Part shown: positions 34,140 to 46,643 of the stretch, piece after piece
Layout: each line of letters opens with the position of its first letter
Position numbering within the stretch: position 1 is the stretch's first letter
NCBI GenBank assembly: GCA_027475525.1
Contig: JAMWFC010000037.1
Location: 191,419-255,418 of the forward strand
DNA: 64,000 bases
DNA from: Macrolepiota albuminosa
Lineage: Eukaryota; Basidiomycota; Agaricomycetes; Agaricales; Agaricaceae
Reading direction: 5' to 3'
The notes under the pieces: model-generated
Database searches by the model: none
Seen by the model: the letters and a program-made list of their open reading frames with translations, nothing else
Told to the model about the DNA's origin: nothing
Program-made: the position numbers and the translations under genes

Positions 34140-34849
34140 TGTCACAACCCCTCCCCTCCAGATCCACCCCGGGACACCCCTGGAACACCATCCGGGACCC
34201 TCCCTCCAACCCCACAGGACACACCCCGCCATCACACGCATCAAGGGCCACCATCAGCCACCACCAGCCGTGATCAATGATCGGATCACATGACTTGCTT
34301 TCAGCCATCACGCATCACACATCACAGCTCCCTCCGCGCCAATTGATCGCACACCCCACACACGCGATCCAAGTATACAGTCCCTGCCCGCTACTCAATG
34401 ACTCCTGGAACCCATCCCAGACACCCCGGAACACCGAGACCCGGTCTTGTAGTACTTATAGTGTAGTCCCCTGCTGTATTCGCTAGTCTTGATATTAACT
34501 TGAATTGTTGCATGCCCTCTGCTTGACTGGTACGCACTGACTGGCACGCACTGACTGGCACACTTGAATAATCACGTGCTCTAAGTTTGGTACGCACTTC
34601 GCAACTTATAATTTGTTAACCCGGTCTCGTCTTAGAACCCCCAGTTCACGACTTGACCCCCACCCAACCCTCAGCTACCCGAAACCCAAACTCCCGGATC
34701 AAGTCCCCTCTCCTGGGATTACTCCTGTCCACGTCTTGAACCCCGGAGTCCTAGCCCCGGAGTTCCAGACACCCGAGTATCCGTAGATCAAGTCCGCCTC
34801 GTAAGGGCATTGCTTTCCCAGAAAGCCTCTGACTCAGCAGAATCTGACA
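34140..34849. mobile_element. solo LTR, 710 bp, with TSD AATAC
   Basis: GC-rich sequence with TGTCA..TGACA ends is inserted in element A between protease and RT. It is flanked by AATAC on both sides (34135-34139 and 34850-34854). It has no coding content and a TATA-like box near 34374. The family differs from the other LTRs here. Confidence 0.9.
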
Positions 34850-37344
34850 AATACTGACTAGACAGTAGCAGAAAAATGCCCACCATGGAGGATGGAGAGG
34901 ATGAAAAGCAAGCTCATATGAGCTTGCCAGCAAATAGTCCAGTGCTGATGGTACTGGAAAGCAAGGCTTTAGAGTACAAATGTACTCTGAAGAGGGGGGA
35001 AAGCCCCAGGAAAAAGTGTAAAAAGCAAAGTAAGGTTGAGGACAGGAGGCCTCAGCATACAACAAGTATGGAATGCCAACCGACATTGTTTCAAGTCAAG
35101 GTTGAGGACCTTGTGGCAAATGACAAACAGGAAATGATGAAGGATGAAACATCCTCCACACAGACAAACTGGTCAATCTGGGATTGACCTGTACCTCATC
35201 CCACATTTGAATGGGCATTTGACCCACGGATGCTTGCTGAGTGGAACGAGTTAGTGGCATTGATGCATGCATGGAATGGACCATGCTAGACACCAAAGGA
35301 GAAGTCGTATCAGCAGGCTAGAGATGACAAGATATCATCACCAAGTGAGGTGTTTTTTGATGGACTATCTGTGACATTACAGAGAAGCAAAAAGGGTGTG
35401 CCTGTGTGATTGCACACACTAGACAAGAGTGAGTTGAGGATTACTGCCCTCAGAGAGAAGTACACTTGTCCAGCAGCATGAGCAAAAGGAACTGTACACT
35501 CATGCCAAGATGTGGACCAGAAGGGCAAAGGTAAAGCCATTGGTTTTATGGAGGAGGATATCCCAAACCTGCAGCTACAATGGCAGCAGAAATTTGCAGA
35601 TATCCTGAATGGAACCAAGGAGGAATTACCTCCTTGTGGGAAGTCAATCATGAAATAAACCTTATTGATGAGAATAAGGTTTATAAGTACCATCTGCTGC
35701 GATGTCCAATGGTGTTACAGCAGCAGCTCAGAGACAAGACCAATTAGTACTTGAAAGCTCACTGGTGGGAAGCCTGACCAGCTTCCCAAGCTGCACCATT
35801 ATTGTGCATCCTGAAGAAGGATGGTACCCTGAGGACTGCGTTGGATGCTTGCCAATGCAATGACAACACAGTGAAAGATGTTATGCCACTTCCAGATCAG
35901 GAAGTGATTTGAGAAGATGTGGCAAGGGCCAAGTTCAGGTCAAAAATTGACCTGACAAATGTGTACGAGCAAGTGAGAATTCGCTTGTCCAACATTTCAA
36001 AGACAGTGTTCTCGTCAATCATGGGAACATATGTTAGTAACATCATGCAGATAGGAGACTGTAATGCTCCTGCAATGTTTCAGAGGTTGATGACCTCTAT
36101 CTTCCAAGATGTCATAGGGAGGTTCATCCACATATATTTGGACAATATATTCATATACTCCAATTCAATTGAAGAATACAAAGAACATCTTCGTGTCATC
36201 TTCAAATGACTGAGGTCCAATTTACTGTACCTCAAATGGAAAAAATGTGAGCTATATGCCAAGACAGTAGACTGCCTTGGACATAAGATTGACAGTCAGG
36301 GTATTCACCCTGACCAGGACAAAATCAATCACATATGTAAATGGTGTGTGCTACAAACCTATAATGATGTCCAACAATTTGTTGGACTAGTAAATTATAC
36401 CAGCAATTGCCTGTCTGATATAACTGCATATACTGGACTTCTGATGTCCATTACTCAGAATGGGGCTCCATTTATATGGAGACCAATACACCAGCATTGC
36501 TTTGAGATGATTGAGAGGATCTGCTTGAAGACACCAGTCATTCAGCCAATTGACTTCAGGCATGATAAGCCAATTTGGCTCATCTGTGATGCCTTGAAGA
36601 CTGGAGTTGGAGCAATGTATGGCCAGAGGAGTTCCTGGCAGAATTGCCATCCAGTGGGATTTATGTCAAGAAAGTTTACTTTGGCACAACAGAACCATGT
36701 GGTCTATGAGCTGAAAATGCTGGCCATACTTGAGGCACTCCTCAAGTTGGAAGATAAGTTGATGGAATATAAGATCCACATCATTATGGACCATAAAGCA
36801 CTTGAGTTTTTCAAGACTCAAGCAATGCTGTCCCCCCGGCAACACTGGTGGATTGACTATATGTCTCAATACAACTTTGACGTCACATATGTCAAAGGAG
36901 AATTGAACAAGGTAGCTGACTGTCTCTTGAGATACTTCAAGAGCAATAGAGCTGGTGAACACCATGAGATGCATGACTATGCAATGCAAATATTTGTATT
37001 GACCCCCAAGGTAATGATCTACTGTACCATTGCTACAAATAAGTGAAAGAACATGTGGTAGAGCTTTGGGCCATGCATGCAAATAAACTTTGACATGGTC
37101 AACATTTGCAAGAGTGGCAAGAAGCCTGAGACATAAAGGCTGAGCAACTAGAGCAGGCTCAGCCAAAGGTGGCAGTAATGCCAAGTCACACCACAACAGG
37201 CAGTGGCCTTGGACCATATAACACATTGTTGCCTACAGGAGAGTATCCTGACTCCCCTGTTCTATAAGGCAATGAGTTTCTATGTAATGTATGAAGGAAC
37301 TACAATCAGGATGCATTCTATACCAAAATTCAGCAGAATGCAGG

Positions 37345-37940
37345 TGTAAGGGCGACCTCTAGAGGCTGTGGCTCAGTCACACAGCTGGCAGAGGGAGATC
37401 CAAAGTGTATTAGAGTATGTACTGACAATATCATAATAACTACTCACCTGGCAGAGAGAGATCCAAAGAGAACAAGTCTAGGGATTTCCTATGCCAGGTT
37501 GGACACTTCTGGGGCTTCTGAAGCATGGGAAACAACTGTACAGTACAACAAAACCTTAAAAACTCAAAAATTGACTAACCAAACAACTGTGCAAACAAGG
37601 CAGAAAAACTCCGGACTTTAGAAGTCAGAAAGGCAAACTCCGGCTTATATAAGCAGTCTGGAAGTGGTGCTGAAGGGCCCACACTTGTCTGAATGGTAGC
37701 TAAAGAACCAGAGCACCTCAAGAGCTGAGAGTAGTGCTAACAGATAGTGTTGAAAGAATAGAAACAGTAAAATGAAATAATGTCAGAAGAAATAAAAGAA
37801 TGAATGAAGGGAGAGTGAAGATAGTGTTGAAAGAATAGAAACAGTAAAATGAAATAATGTCAGAAGAAATAAAAGAATGAATGAAGGGAGAGTGAGGAGA
37901 TAAGGAGTGAGAAAAGGAAGGAATGAGGAGTCCCCTGACA
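37345..37940 (-). mobile_element. solo LTR, 596 bp, with TSD GCAGG
   Basis: It is inserted in element A between RNase H and integrase, flanked by GCAGG (37340-37344 and 37941-37945), with ends TGTAAGGG..CCCTGACA. It is the same family as 46173-46643 but inverted. The extra length includes one 77-bp duplication. Confidence 0.93.
37742..37895. repeat. exact 77-bp tandem duplication (10 of 16)
   Basis: It lies inside the solo LTR; the related LTR at 46173-46643 lacks it. Confidence 0.92.
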
Positions 37941-39599
37941 GCAGGAGCTTCAGCATGGATGCAAATGGACTGATCTGGATAACAAATGTTTGGGGGCACA
38001 AGGTGGTGTGTGTACCATGTGATCAAACTATGATCACCCAGATCGTTACTCAAGCTCACTATTGGTCACTTTGGAACCAACAAAACAATGGAATACCTGA
38101 GGCAGTGGTACTGGTGGCCTCAGATGCAGAAGAAAGTAATGAAATTCTGCCAGACCTGTGAGGCATGCCAGCAGTCAAAGACTAGCAACCAGAAACCAGC
38201 AGGGAAGTTGCATTCCCTGCCTATACCAACTAAGCTATGAGACTCCATTGGAATGGACTTTGTAGGCCCATTTCCCAAGTCCAAAGGATATAACTACTTT
38301 TGGGTGGTGATATGCTAGATAACCAGTATGGTGCACCTCATACCAGTGCACATGAGCACAACCACATCTGAGCTATTATGGATTTACCTAAAGGAAATTG
38401 TGAGGCTACACGGCCTTCCAAGCTCAATTGTAAGCAACTGGGATGCAAAATTCACGTCTCATTAGTGGTGAGAACTACATAAGCTCCTGGGTGCTAAGCT
38501 ACTCATGTCAATGTCCTTTCATCCTCAGATGGATAGACAGACAGAACAAGTAAATAGGAGTATCACTCAGATCTTCTGTATAGTGGTCTGACCAGACCAA
38601 CATGACTGGGTGGAGAAAATACCCCTAACTGAGTTTGTGATCAACATGAGTGTGTCGGAGACTACAAAATACATGGCCTTTGAGCTCAACAGAGGATACA
38701 TGCCCTCCATGCTGTGAGAACTCAGGAAGGATGGAGTCATTCACAAAGGGGTGAAGGACTTTGCACAAAAAGCGTTGGAGAATCTTGCCAACACACACAA
38801 TGCTATCATTGCAGCACATATCATACAGGCATGGCATGCAAACAATAGGCAGAGTAATGAATCTGAACTAATGCTTGATACATTAGTATATTTGTCGACC
38901 AAGAATCTGAACCTCCTAAAAGAGAGGGCGAGAAAGTTGTGCCCAAAATTCATTGGGCTGTACAAGGTCTTGGACATGGAACCAAGCACATTGAACTATG
39001 TTCTAGAGCTGCCTGCAGCTCTGCAAGCATGTCAGATTGTGCCTAAGTTTCATATGTTGTTACTTAGGCAATATAATGCAAACAATGATGCTATGTTTCC
39101 AAATCAGGTGACACCTGAGACATATGATTTTGGCACCAGTGACAAACAGAAGTAGTTCATCAAAAAGATTCTGGACTATTGGTGGCAGGAAGGAATGCAC
39201 CTCAAATTCGAGGTACAATGGAGTGCTGGTGATACGACATAGGAGTCGTATCACACTTGTGCCAAGCTGGCAGCATTGGATTGGTACTTGGAGCTGCAAG
39301 GCATGAAACACCCAAGTCAGCTTGCTAAGCACTCATGTGCTTAGTCTGATAACTGTGATAAGATCTAAACTGGATCAGTCAGAACTCAGATTGAGAGAGG
39401 ATTTGATCTGGATTGGATCATTTGGTTGTCAGATGGATAAGATGGAGATAGTCATCCATCTGATAAAATAGTGCAGATCATGATGTGGAGATGGTGGTTG
39501 GATCAGATTATGTAACCTGATGATGGGGAATTTTATTGTGTTTTTTCTCACTGACAAACTTCTACATTTTTCGTAGTTGCCATGTTGTACTCTTACTAG

Positions 39600-41522
39600 C
39601 GTACAGCCAGTAAGCTGCAGCCTCAGACCCCACAGGGTTCTGGAGGAGGAGGGGATTGCCCCCAGCAACAAATGCAACAGTCTGTGACAATGCTGAGTGT
39701 GGCATTGTATCCTATGGTGACCTAGTTTGGGCAAAGCCAGCCCAATTTGGACAACCTCTGCAGTTTTTTCCACCCTTCTTTCAAATGCCATATTTTACAG
39801 GACCAGCTAGCTCTGGACAGCAGATAGGGGGACAGGTAATGTGGGGTATGCCAATGCTGATGCAGCAGGTGCAGACCCAGAGTACAAGTACACTCCTTTC
39901 AGATGAGAAAGCACTAATTGCACCACAGGTAGCATCCATGGATGTGAATGATGATGTGGGATGTCAGCTGCAAGGAAAGAGTGAGGTGGTGCAACCTCAA
40001 TGACAACAAGATAGGATGCTGCCCCTATAAAACTCATATAGAAGAGACTGGAAGCAATCACCTCTGAGGAGTGCCTCAGGAAGTAGTAGGGTGCAGGCGA
40101 GATGAGACAGCATCAAGAGTGCAAAATTGAGGTCAACCCCAACCTCAAACACCACCTTGACAAGCATCCCCATCTTCTCGTTGTGTACCATCTCCATGGT
40201 GCTTGTTGTACATGGAAAAAGGAAAAGGAAAGGAGATCAGAACACAGTCAGAGGTGCTGGACCCTCAGGCAGAGGCTGTCTGGAGATGACTCATTTCTGC
40301 TGGACAGCCAGCAAGTGCCACCAAAATCAGCATTTCTGGCAGATCCTGTGGCCCAGGTAGTGATTACTGGCCTTCTGGATGAGATTGTTATGCTTCAGCA
40401 GTGTAATGACAATACCATCAAAATGTTCACAAACACCATGAAGAAGTGGCCGTTATTGTCTGAGGAGCAATCTGAGACAAAACACCTCAGAACATGTGAT
40501 GTGGTACAGGAGGCTGGATTGCAGGAAACAGGTGGGTCAGAGGTGCAACAGGCATCTGTGAGGCAAAAGAAAGCTGGAAAACTCACACTGACTCTGTCCA
40601 AGCTGCATGACAAGCTTGTGGAAGTTGACGCCAGTTTACAAGGATTGTCCTCGTCAACACATGCACCCTCCCTGCAGTTGGAAACAAAGCAGCAGGACAA
40701 GGTGTCTCTGTCAGCTGTTGAGTTTGGAGCAGATGTGCTGTGAGGAGCAGACAGAGCAGTAATGTAGTTTGAAGCACCACTGAATGTGTATGTGTCCACA
40801 GTCCTGAAAGAGGATCCAAGAACAGACGACAAAGCAGAGAGATGGCTCCTAACATTAGCCACACTCGGTCTGGATAGATCAAGCAATGAAAGTGATTATG
40901 GGGAGTCATCTGATGAGACTTCCTTGGAAGGAGAGACCCCTGCTAAACGCTGAGTGTGTTTAGAGAGGAAATGCAAGAGGGAAGCTTGGAGGAAGCACAA
41001 GGCCACCTGGCAGACAAAAGTCAATAAAAATTGGGAGGAGCAGGCCACAGGCCATATTCCAGATGGTCTGGGCATGTTCATCAGCAGGATGACTGTTGAG
41101 CAGTCCAATTGATTCTACAGCAGGGCACTAGACTGCCATTTTTACTACTCCTGGCTTACAAACACTGTGTTTGTCAGCAATGAGGCATTGGCAGCAAAGA
41201 TATTTGAGGAGGAGAAGGGAGAGAGATATCTACATACCTCAAAAGAGATTGACCATGTGGTACCAAGGGGATTTCTGATGAATCCCCAGCAGTTGTAAAA
41301 GCTCTATGAGATTTCTCAGAACAAGTTCAAGTCAGTGTCATTGTGCACTGAAGCCTACTACCTGCTGCGTGAGTTTCAGCACATTAGTATCAACTATTAC
41401 ACCTCCCTGTGGGATAGGACAATGGCTCTGGTGTATGCACCAGAGTACAAGCACATTTTGCCTCAAATAGAAGACCTTTCCAATAACTCAGATATCTGTT
41501 CTTTACTAGGTTTAAAGCATTG
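39600..41522 (+). pseudogene. element A third ORF (accessory), degraded
   Basis: It lies between the chromo-like tail and mariner 2. Pieces 39656-40003, 40102-40743 and 40750-41522 align in order with the third ORF of element B. The strongest match is TGHIPDGLG (about 41051) and TNTVFVSNEALAAKIF (about 41160), against TGHIPDALG and TNTIFVRQEARAARAF in B. Then GFLMNPQQL*KLYEISQN matches GFPRSLRELCRLHSLVNN. No known domain. Function unknown. Confidence 0.7.
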
Positions 41523-42104
41523 ACCTGGCCCTCCAAAGGGATCCAAGGATAAGCCACAACCATTAGAAGCTCCTCCACATGGACAACCACCTAAAAACTT
41601 ATCAAACTGTCTACAAAATCTCTATTACATGGTAAGTATTTGTTATTGTTGTCTTCACATAATGTGTCCAAATTTAACTGTGACAGACTCAGATACAAAA
41701 AATACTTCTTATATTGTTGGTGAAAAATACACTTTTGAAAATTACACTGGCTCAAAAAACTGCCCCAATGTTTGGCCTTTTTGAAAAGATTCACATGGTG
41801 TGCAACAATTTCCTAAGCAGAAAATTGTAGAAAATCACATGTCATACAACTGCATCCTGGCTTCATAATGATGTATAGATCATGTGATTTTAACAAGAAC
41901 TTGCTTATTAATAAATGAAACAAAATATTCAACCATCGGGGCAGTTTTTTGACACATTTTCATTTTCATATTTTCTCAATACTTTTCAGCAGTAGAAGAT
42001 GGAAACACCTTGTGGGAAGTATGAACAATGTCATGTGACCTTGCTTGTACTAATTTTACATGTTCAACTTCAATCAATCACCTTCCTGACACTCTACCAC
42101 CATT

Positions 42105-43185
42105 ATGCAACCTGTTTTTGCTGCCAATTGCTCTTCTGTTGCTTCTCTCCTCAATAAAGGGTATTCTCAGCATCAAATCCAAGTAAAAACTGGCCTGGGA
42201 AAGGGCACTGTGAGGAGCAACAAAGAGAATCATCTTGGAAGTTGTTCTTCCAAGCTTACAGGACATGGCAAACAGTCTATTATTCATCAAATTACTACTG
42301 GGAAGCTGGATAATGCTATTCAAGCTACACAGTTCATTAATTCTGTCATCTCCAGTCCTGTCAATCCTTAGACAGTCAGGAATGCATTGAAGGAGGCAGG
42401 TTTTTGCTCAGCAACAAAGAAGAAAGTTCCTATGCTCAAGGCTGCTCATTGTGCAAATCAGCTCAAGTTTGCTCAGTATCATAAAAACTGGACAATGGAG
42501 GATTGAAAAAGGGTTTTGTGGAGTGATGAGACAAAGATCAATTGAATTGGATCAGATGGGAAGGTATATGTGTGGAAAATTCCAGGAGAACCACTATCTG
42601 ACCACATCACTACACCAACTGTCAAGCATGGAGGAGGAAACAATTTAATGGTATAATTCCAGGAGAACCACTATCTGACCACATCACTACACCAACTGTC
42701 AAGCATGGAGGAGGAAACAATTTAATGGTATGGGGCTGCATGGGTTGAAATGAAGTAGGGAAGCTCATAGAAGTTCAGGAGAAGATGGATGCTGCACAGT
42801 ATTGTGAGATTTTAGATGAGGTAGTGGTGGAAAGCTTTGAGAAGTTGGAAATGGAGGAGGAAGGATAATATTTTCAGCAAGACAATGACCAAAAACACAC
42901 CTCCAAACAGGCAACAACCTGGTTTTCTGATAACAACATTCATTGTGATATCCTGGCCTGCCCAATCCCCTGACCTCAATCCCATTGAACACCTCTGGGT
43001 TTACATCAAGCACAAATTTTTGGCATATGAGGTACCCCCTAAAGGAGTGCATGAGTTGTGGGAGAGAGTGGTCAGTTATGGGAGAGAGTGGTCAAGGAGT
43101 GGAATGAAATACCATCAGAGGTATGTCAAAGCCTCATAGAGAGCATGCCTAGAAGGATCAAAGGAGCTATAAAGCCAAATGGAGG
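42105..43185 (+). pseudogene. Tc1/mariner transposase, degraded
   Basis: The N-terminal HTH region ANCSSVASLLNKGYSQHQIQ (42120) is followed by the first Asp in LWSDETKIN (near 42525), the second in YFQQDNDQKHTS (near 42870), and WPAQSPDLNPIEHLWVYIK (near 42955) with the third acidic residue replaced (HLWV where HLWE is usual). Stops and a 77-bp duplication interrupt it. Confidence 0.85.
42578..42731. repeat. exact 77-bp tandem duplication (11 of 16)
   Basis: It lies in the mariner 2 transposase between the first and second catalytic Asp. Confidence 0.93.
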
Positions 43186-43440
43186 CCATACCAAGTACTA
43201 AATATGAAAATTAGAGTAAATTAGAGTGGGTCAAAAAACTGCCCCAATGATTGAATATTTTGTTTGATTTATTAATAAGCATGTTCTTGTCCAAATCACA
43301 TGATCTATATATCATTATGAAGCCAGGATGCAGTTGTATGTTCTGTGATTTTCTACAATTTTTTGCTTAGGTAATTGTTGCACACCATGTGAATCTTTCC
43401 AAAAAGGCCAAACATTGGGGCAGTTTTTTGAGCCAGTGTA

Positions 43441-43922
43441 GTATGATGATGAATTTCTAAAAGAAGTTGAATGGCTGAGTTTGAAAGTATGCATCAGAAA
43501 GTATTGATATAGATTCCTACAGGCTCCTCTCTGGGCAAGGCTTCAGAGTCATTGACAGGGCTACAGTGTCAAGATGGAACATTTGCTAAGTAAATGCAAT
43601 ATAGGCACCTTAATTGTGCTGTTAAGTGCTCAAATAAATGTAAGTTGCTATTATACTCATCTATACAATACACTAAACATGAATATAGAGCTATTTTTCA
43701 GTCAAAAGCAAGCTTATGATAGCAGCAATGAAAAACTGTTGCTCCAGTGCAAGTTTAATCTACCTTTTTATTGATACAAGCCAAGCTTACTTACTATTTT
43801 TGGTATTGACAGACATCTTTTCAAGCTTTGCCATGTTGTTCCTGATGAAGAGTGCAAAAAGAAAACCATTTGTAGTTGCTACCATTGCAGAAGGGCTAAG
43901 TGCCTTAAAAATAGTGATATCT
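43441..43922. other. region between mariner 2 and element B
   Basis: CpG-poor sequence with short ORFs and no recognised domain. It may be the rest of element A's 3' region or pre-insertion DNA. Confidence 0.4.
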
Positions 43923-44156
43923 TGTAGCATAGCTGCTATGTGGCATTGGCTACATAGAGCTTTTACTTAGTTTAGTCGTTGAACATTATATTATATTTAT
44001 TATAATATAGTAATAGTTATATAATTATAAATACCTAGCTACCTGCTGCTTATTAAGCAGCTTATTTTTGTTATACACTACATAGTCAATAGACCGGTCT
44101 GGTCTGATTCTGTTCTGTGTAACTTAAGCTCTCTCAAAACCTGTAACTCGGTTACA
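43923..44156 (+). repeat. gypsy element B 5' LTR
   Basis: About 234 bp, TGTAGCATAG to GTTACA. It contains an inverted repeat GCTGCTTA/TAAGCAGC at 44045-44061 followed by a T-rich run. Confidence 0.75.
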
Positions 44157-46172
44157 TTTTTTTGAATCCACCAGCTAGGATCTATTGCCTAGAATTTGAT
44201 GTCAGTCACTGAGTTCATTGACAGAACTCTATCAGCTTCTCGAGCTTCTTGCACAGCCACACCGTGCAAATTTCAAACAGGGGATCAGTGAGTAATCCCA
44301 TATCTGCAGCTCCCACTGATGGTGGGTGGAATGCCCACAATGTACGAGAAGATCCAGCAGACATTCAGGATGCATCAGCGCCCAATGGGGGTCAGTCAAG
44401 ACCCAAAGCTCGAGACCGAGGTCGGAGCACCAACCTGTCTGAGAATGAAAATGAGGCCTGGAGAGCTGAGAGCTCACAACATGATGGCCAGCCATGGCCA
44501 TGGGACAGGATGCCAGGGGGATTAACTCCCCCAGTTATGCAGCTGCCAGGAGGACTGCCACGGTCTAGCCAGTTAGCCTCCAAAGAGCCCCCTAATGAAG
44601 GTCAGCAGTCAACAGGCGCCCCAGGCACCTCAGTAGACACCAAGTTGTCAGCACGAACTGGGGGACCTATTCCTCCAAGCCAGAGTAGCGGGGCTAGGTG
44701 AATCGCAGTGGGCTCAATGCCCACCAGAATAGCGGAAGCCCGCATAGAGGAGGTATCAGAGGAGGCTGCAAACCCTGAGATAGCCCACATGGAAAATTGT
44801 TTTCCGTGCATGCCAGCCATGGAGAAAGCCCCGGAGGGTGCAGAGCTCCCAGAGGAGGTGGTTGAGTTGTCCAGCAATGATGACGCTGGAGTAGAGGAGC
44901 AGCAGTTGAAAACTGTGTACACCGTGTGCTTGCAGGTGTTCTGGGATTTACACCCAGAGGTGATGAAATACACTACCCAAGTGCGAATCGAGCGCTATGC
45001 TTCAGCGCATATAGTAGCACTTAGGCAACAAGGGCACAAAGTGCCCAATGTATTCAGTACTAAATATACTGATTTGATGGTGAGAGTGCTCACAATGGAA
45101 CTGCAGATGTATTTGCAGTGGAAGGCCGCAAGGCAATCTGGGGTGTCAACCCCCTGGAGCCACACATCCAAGGAATGCTCGGCATGTTGTAATCAAGATG
45201 TTGGAGTCGAGCTAGTAGAAGCACTAGCATGGGCACAGGAAGTGCCCGAGGTAAAGCCAGTGAGTACCTTTTATACTCCAGCAGGACAAGAGTGGCATGA
45301 GGAGCCCCCACATTTGTGTAACCAAGACCCTAGGACAGAAATGTCAGGCCTGGATGGACACGCTAGTACCACGTTCAAGGTGGAGAGCGAGGCATCTGTG
45401 ATGCCGCACATGCCAATGGTGGAAACGTTGAGTGACAGAGTCGCGTATCAGCATATGCGCAATGGCGACCTCAGAGCTAAGGGACAGTCCCTTATCAACA
45501 ATCAGGTCATTGTATTTGAGGGCACAAAGCCCATTGACGAGATGTGTCGTCAATTCATCATGCAGGGCCAGGAGAATCAAGCTTCTCCAGAACCCAGGTG
45601 GCGCAACGATCATGATCAAGGAGACTTCCTCGATTGAGATGGTGCCACCAGATGTGATGCCCCTGTTAGTGGCCAGGATGATTGCTCTAGGCTGACTCTC
45701 TGAGACGAGAGCAATTATGCCCACAGTCAAGGGGGCTCGGGATGCCCGCCACAGGGTGGACAAGGGAAGTCACTTCCCCAAGCTGCAGACTTAGCGACTA
45801 GATCTCCAGGCCAGCGGGAGGCCATTTGGATGCATTGTGAGGCCATGCACAATTGCCTGCATTGAGTAGTCGATGATGCCCTAGGGGTAACTTTGCGGTT
45901 ATCTGATGGGGTGAAGCTATGTAAAGTGGACAGTAGGCACATTCACGCCTACACAGACGCATCCAAGTTCAGTGACTTGGAGGACTAGGCGATGGATGTA
46001 TGCACCCACCTTGCAATGTGCTTATATGGCGGTGACCATATGGAACGAGAACAAATCTTTGTTCTACCCAAATTCTTGGCTGGAGAGGCCATGGGGTGGT
46101 TTCAACATGCAGTATTGCATGTCAACCAGGTCAAGTATGAGTGGACGTTCAAAGGAGTCCTCACAGGACTAT

Positions 46173-46643
46173 TGTCAGGGGACTCCTCATTCCTTTCTTC
46201 TTTCACTCTTTATTTCTTCACTCTCCTTTCATTCACTTCCTTATTTCTTCTATCATTCTCTCATCTTGCTGTTACTACTTTTTCTTTAGCTATCACTCAG
46301 ACAAGTGTGGGCCCTTCAGCACCGCTCCAGGCTGCTTAGATAAGCCAGAGTTTGCCTTTCTGACTTCTAAAGTCCGGAGTTTTCCTCCCTTGTTTGCACA
46401 CTTGTTTGGTTAGTCAATTTTCGAGTTTTTAAGGTTTTGTTGTACTGTACAGTTGTTTCCCATGCTTCAGAGGCCCCAGAAGCATCCAACCTGGCATAGG
46501 GAATCCCCAGACTTGTTCTCTTTGGATCTCCCTCTGCCAGGTGAGTAGCTACCTTGATATTGTCAGTATATATTCTAATACACTTTGGATCTCCCTCTGC
46601 CAGCTGTGTGACTGAGCCACAGCCTCTAGAGGTCGCCCTTACA
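46173..46643 (+). mobile_element. solo LTR, 471 bp, with TSD ACTAT
   Basis: It is inserted in element B gag, flanked by ACTAT (46168-46172 and 46644-46648), with ends TGTCAGGGG..CGCCCTTACA. The uninterrupted site is seen in element C at 56785-56800. Same family as 37345-37940. Confidence 0.95.

Larger units (their letters stand above)
30783..39340 (+). pseudogene. element A Gag-Pol, degraded
   Basis: Gag segments lie at 31532-31975 and 32667-33122, with CCHC knuckle CFKCGRPGHFANTCP (33298). The aspartic protease frame 33630-34064 has LWDSGS. RT lies at 35919-36209, where the usual YLDD reads YLDN, so the catalytic Asp is lost. RNase H is at 36348-37046, integrase pieces at 38040-39100 (GMDFVGPFPKSKG near 38250), and a chromo-like tail near 39160-39330. 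In A no stop separates gag from protease, which suggests one original Gag-Pol frame. Not functional. Confidence 0.85.
30547..41744 (+). mobile_element. Ty3/gypsy element A (old, CpG-depleted, 3' end lost)
   Basis: The 5' LTR at 30547 starts TGTAACATAG, matching TGTAGCATAG of B and C. Gag, protease, RT-RNase H, integrase, chromo-like tail and third ORF follow in the same order as in B and C, with many stops. It is interrupted by solo LTRs at 34140-34849 and 37345-37940. A mariner lies at its 3' side and no matching 3' LTR is seen. CpG is almost absent, a sign of long methylation and deamination. Confidence 0.85.
41745..43438 (+). mobile_element. Tc1/mariner element 2
   Basis: The 1694-bp element has TA at both ends (41743-41744, 43439-43440) and TIRs of about 207 bp (41745-41951, 43231-43438). 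The motif GGGGCAGTTTTTTGA or its complement lies at both outer and inner ends of each TIR. Transposase is on the plus strand. The sequence is related to mariner 1 but clearly a different subfamily. It includes one 77-bp duplication. Confidence 0.93.

Noticed and set aside
43923..44156. This LTR taken as the 3' LTR of element A
   Set aside because: Its palindrome and CpG content match the shared LTR at 54469, not the A LTR at 30547.
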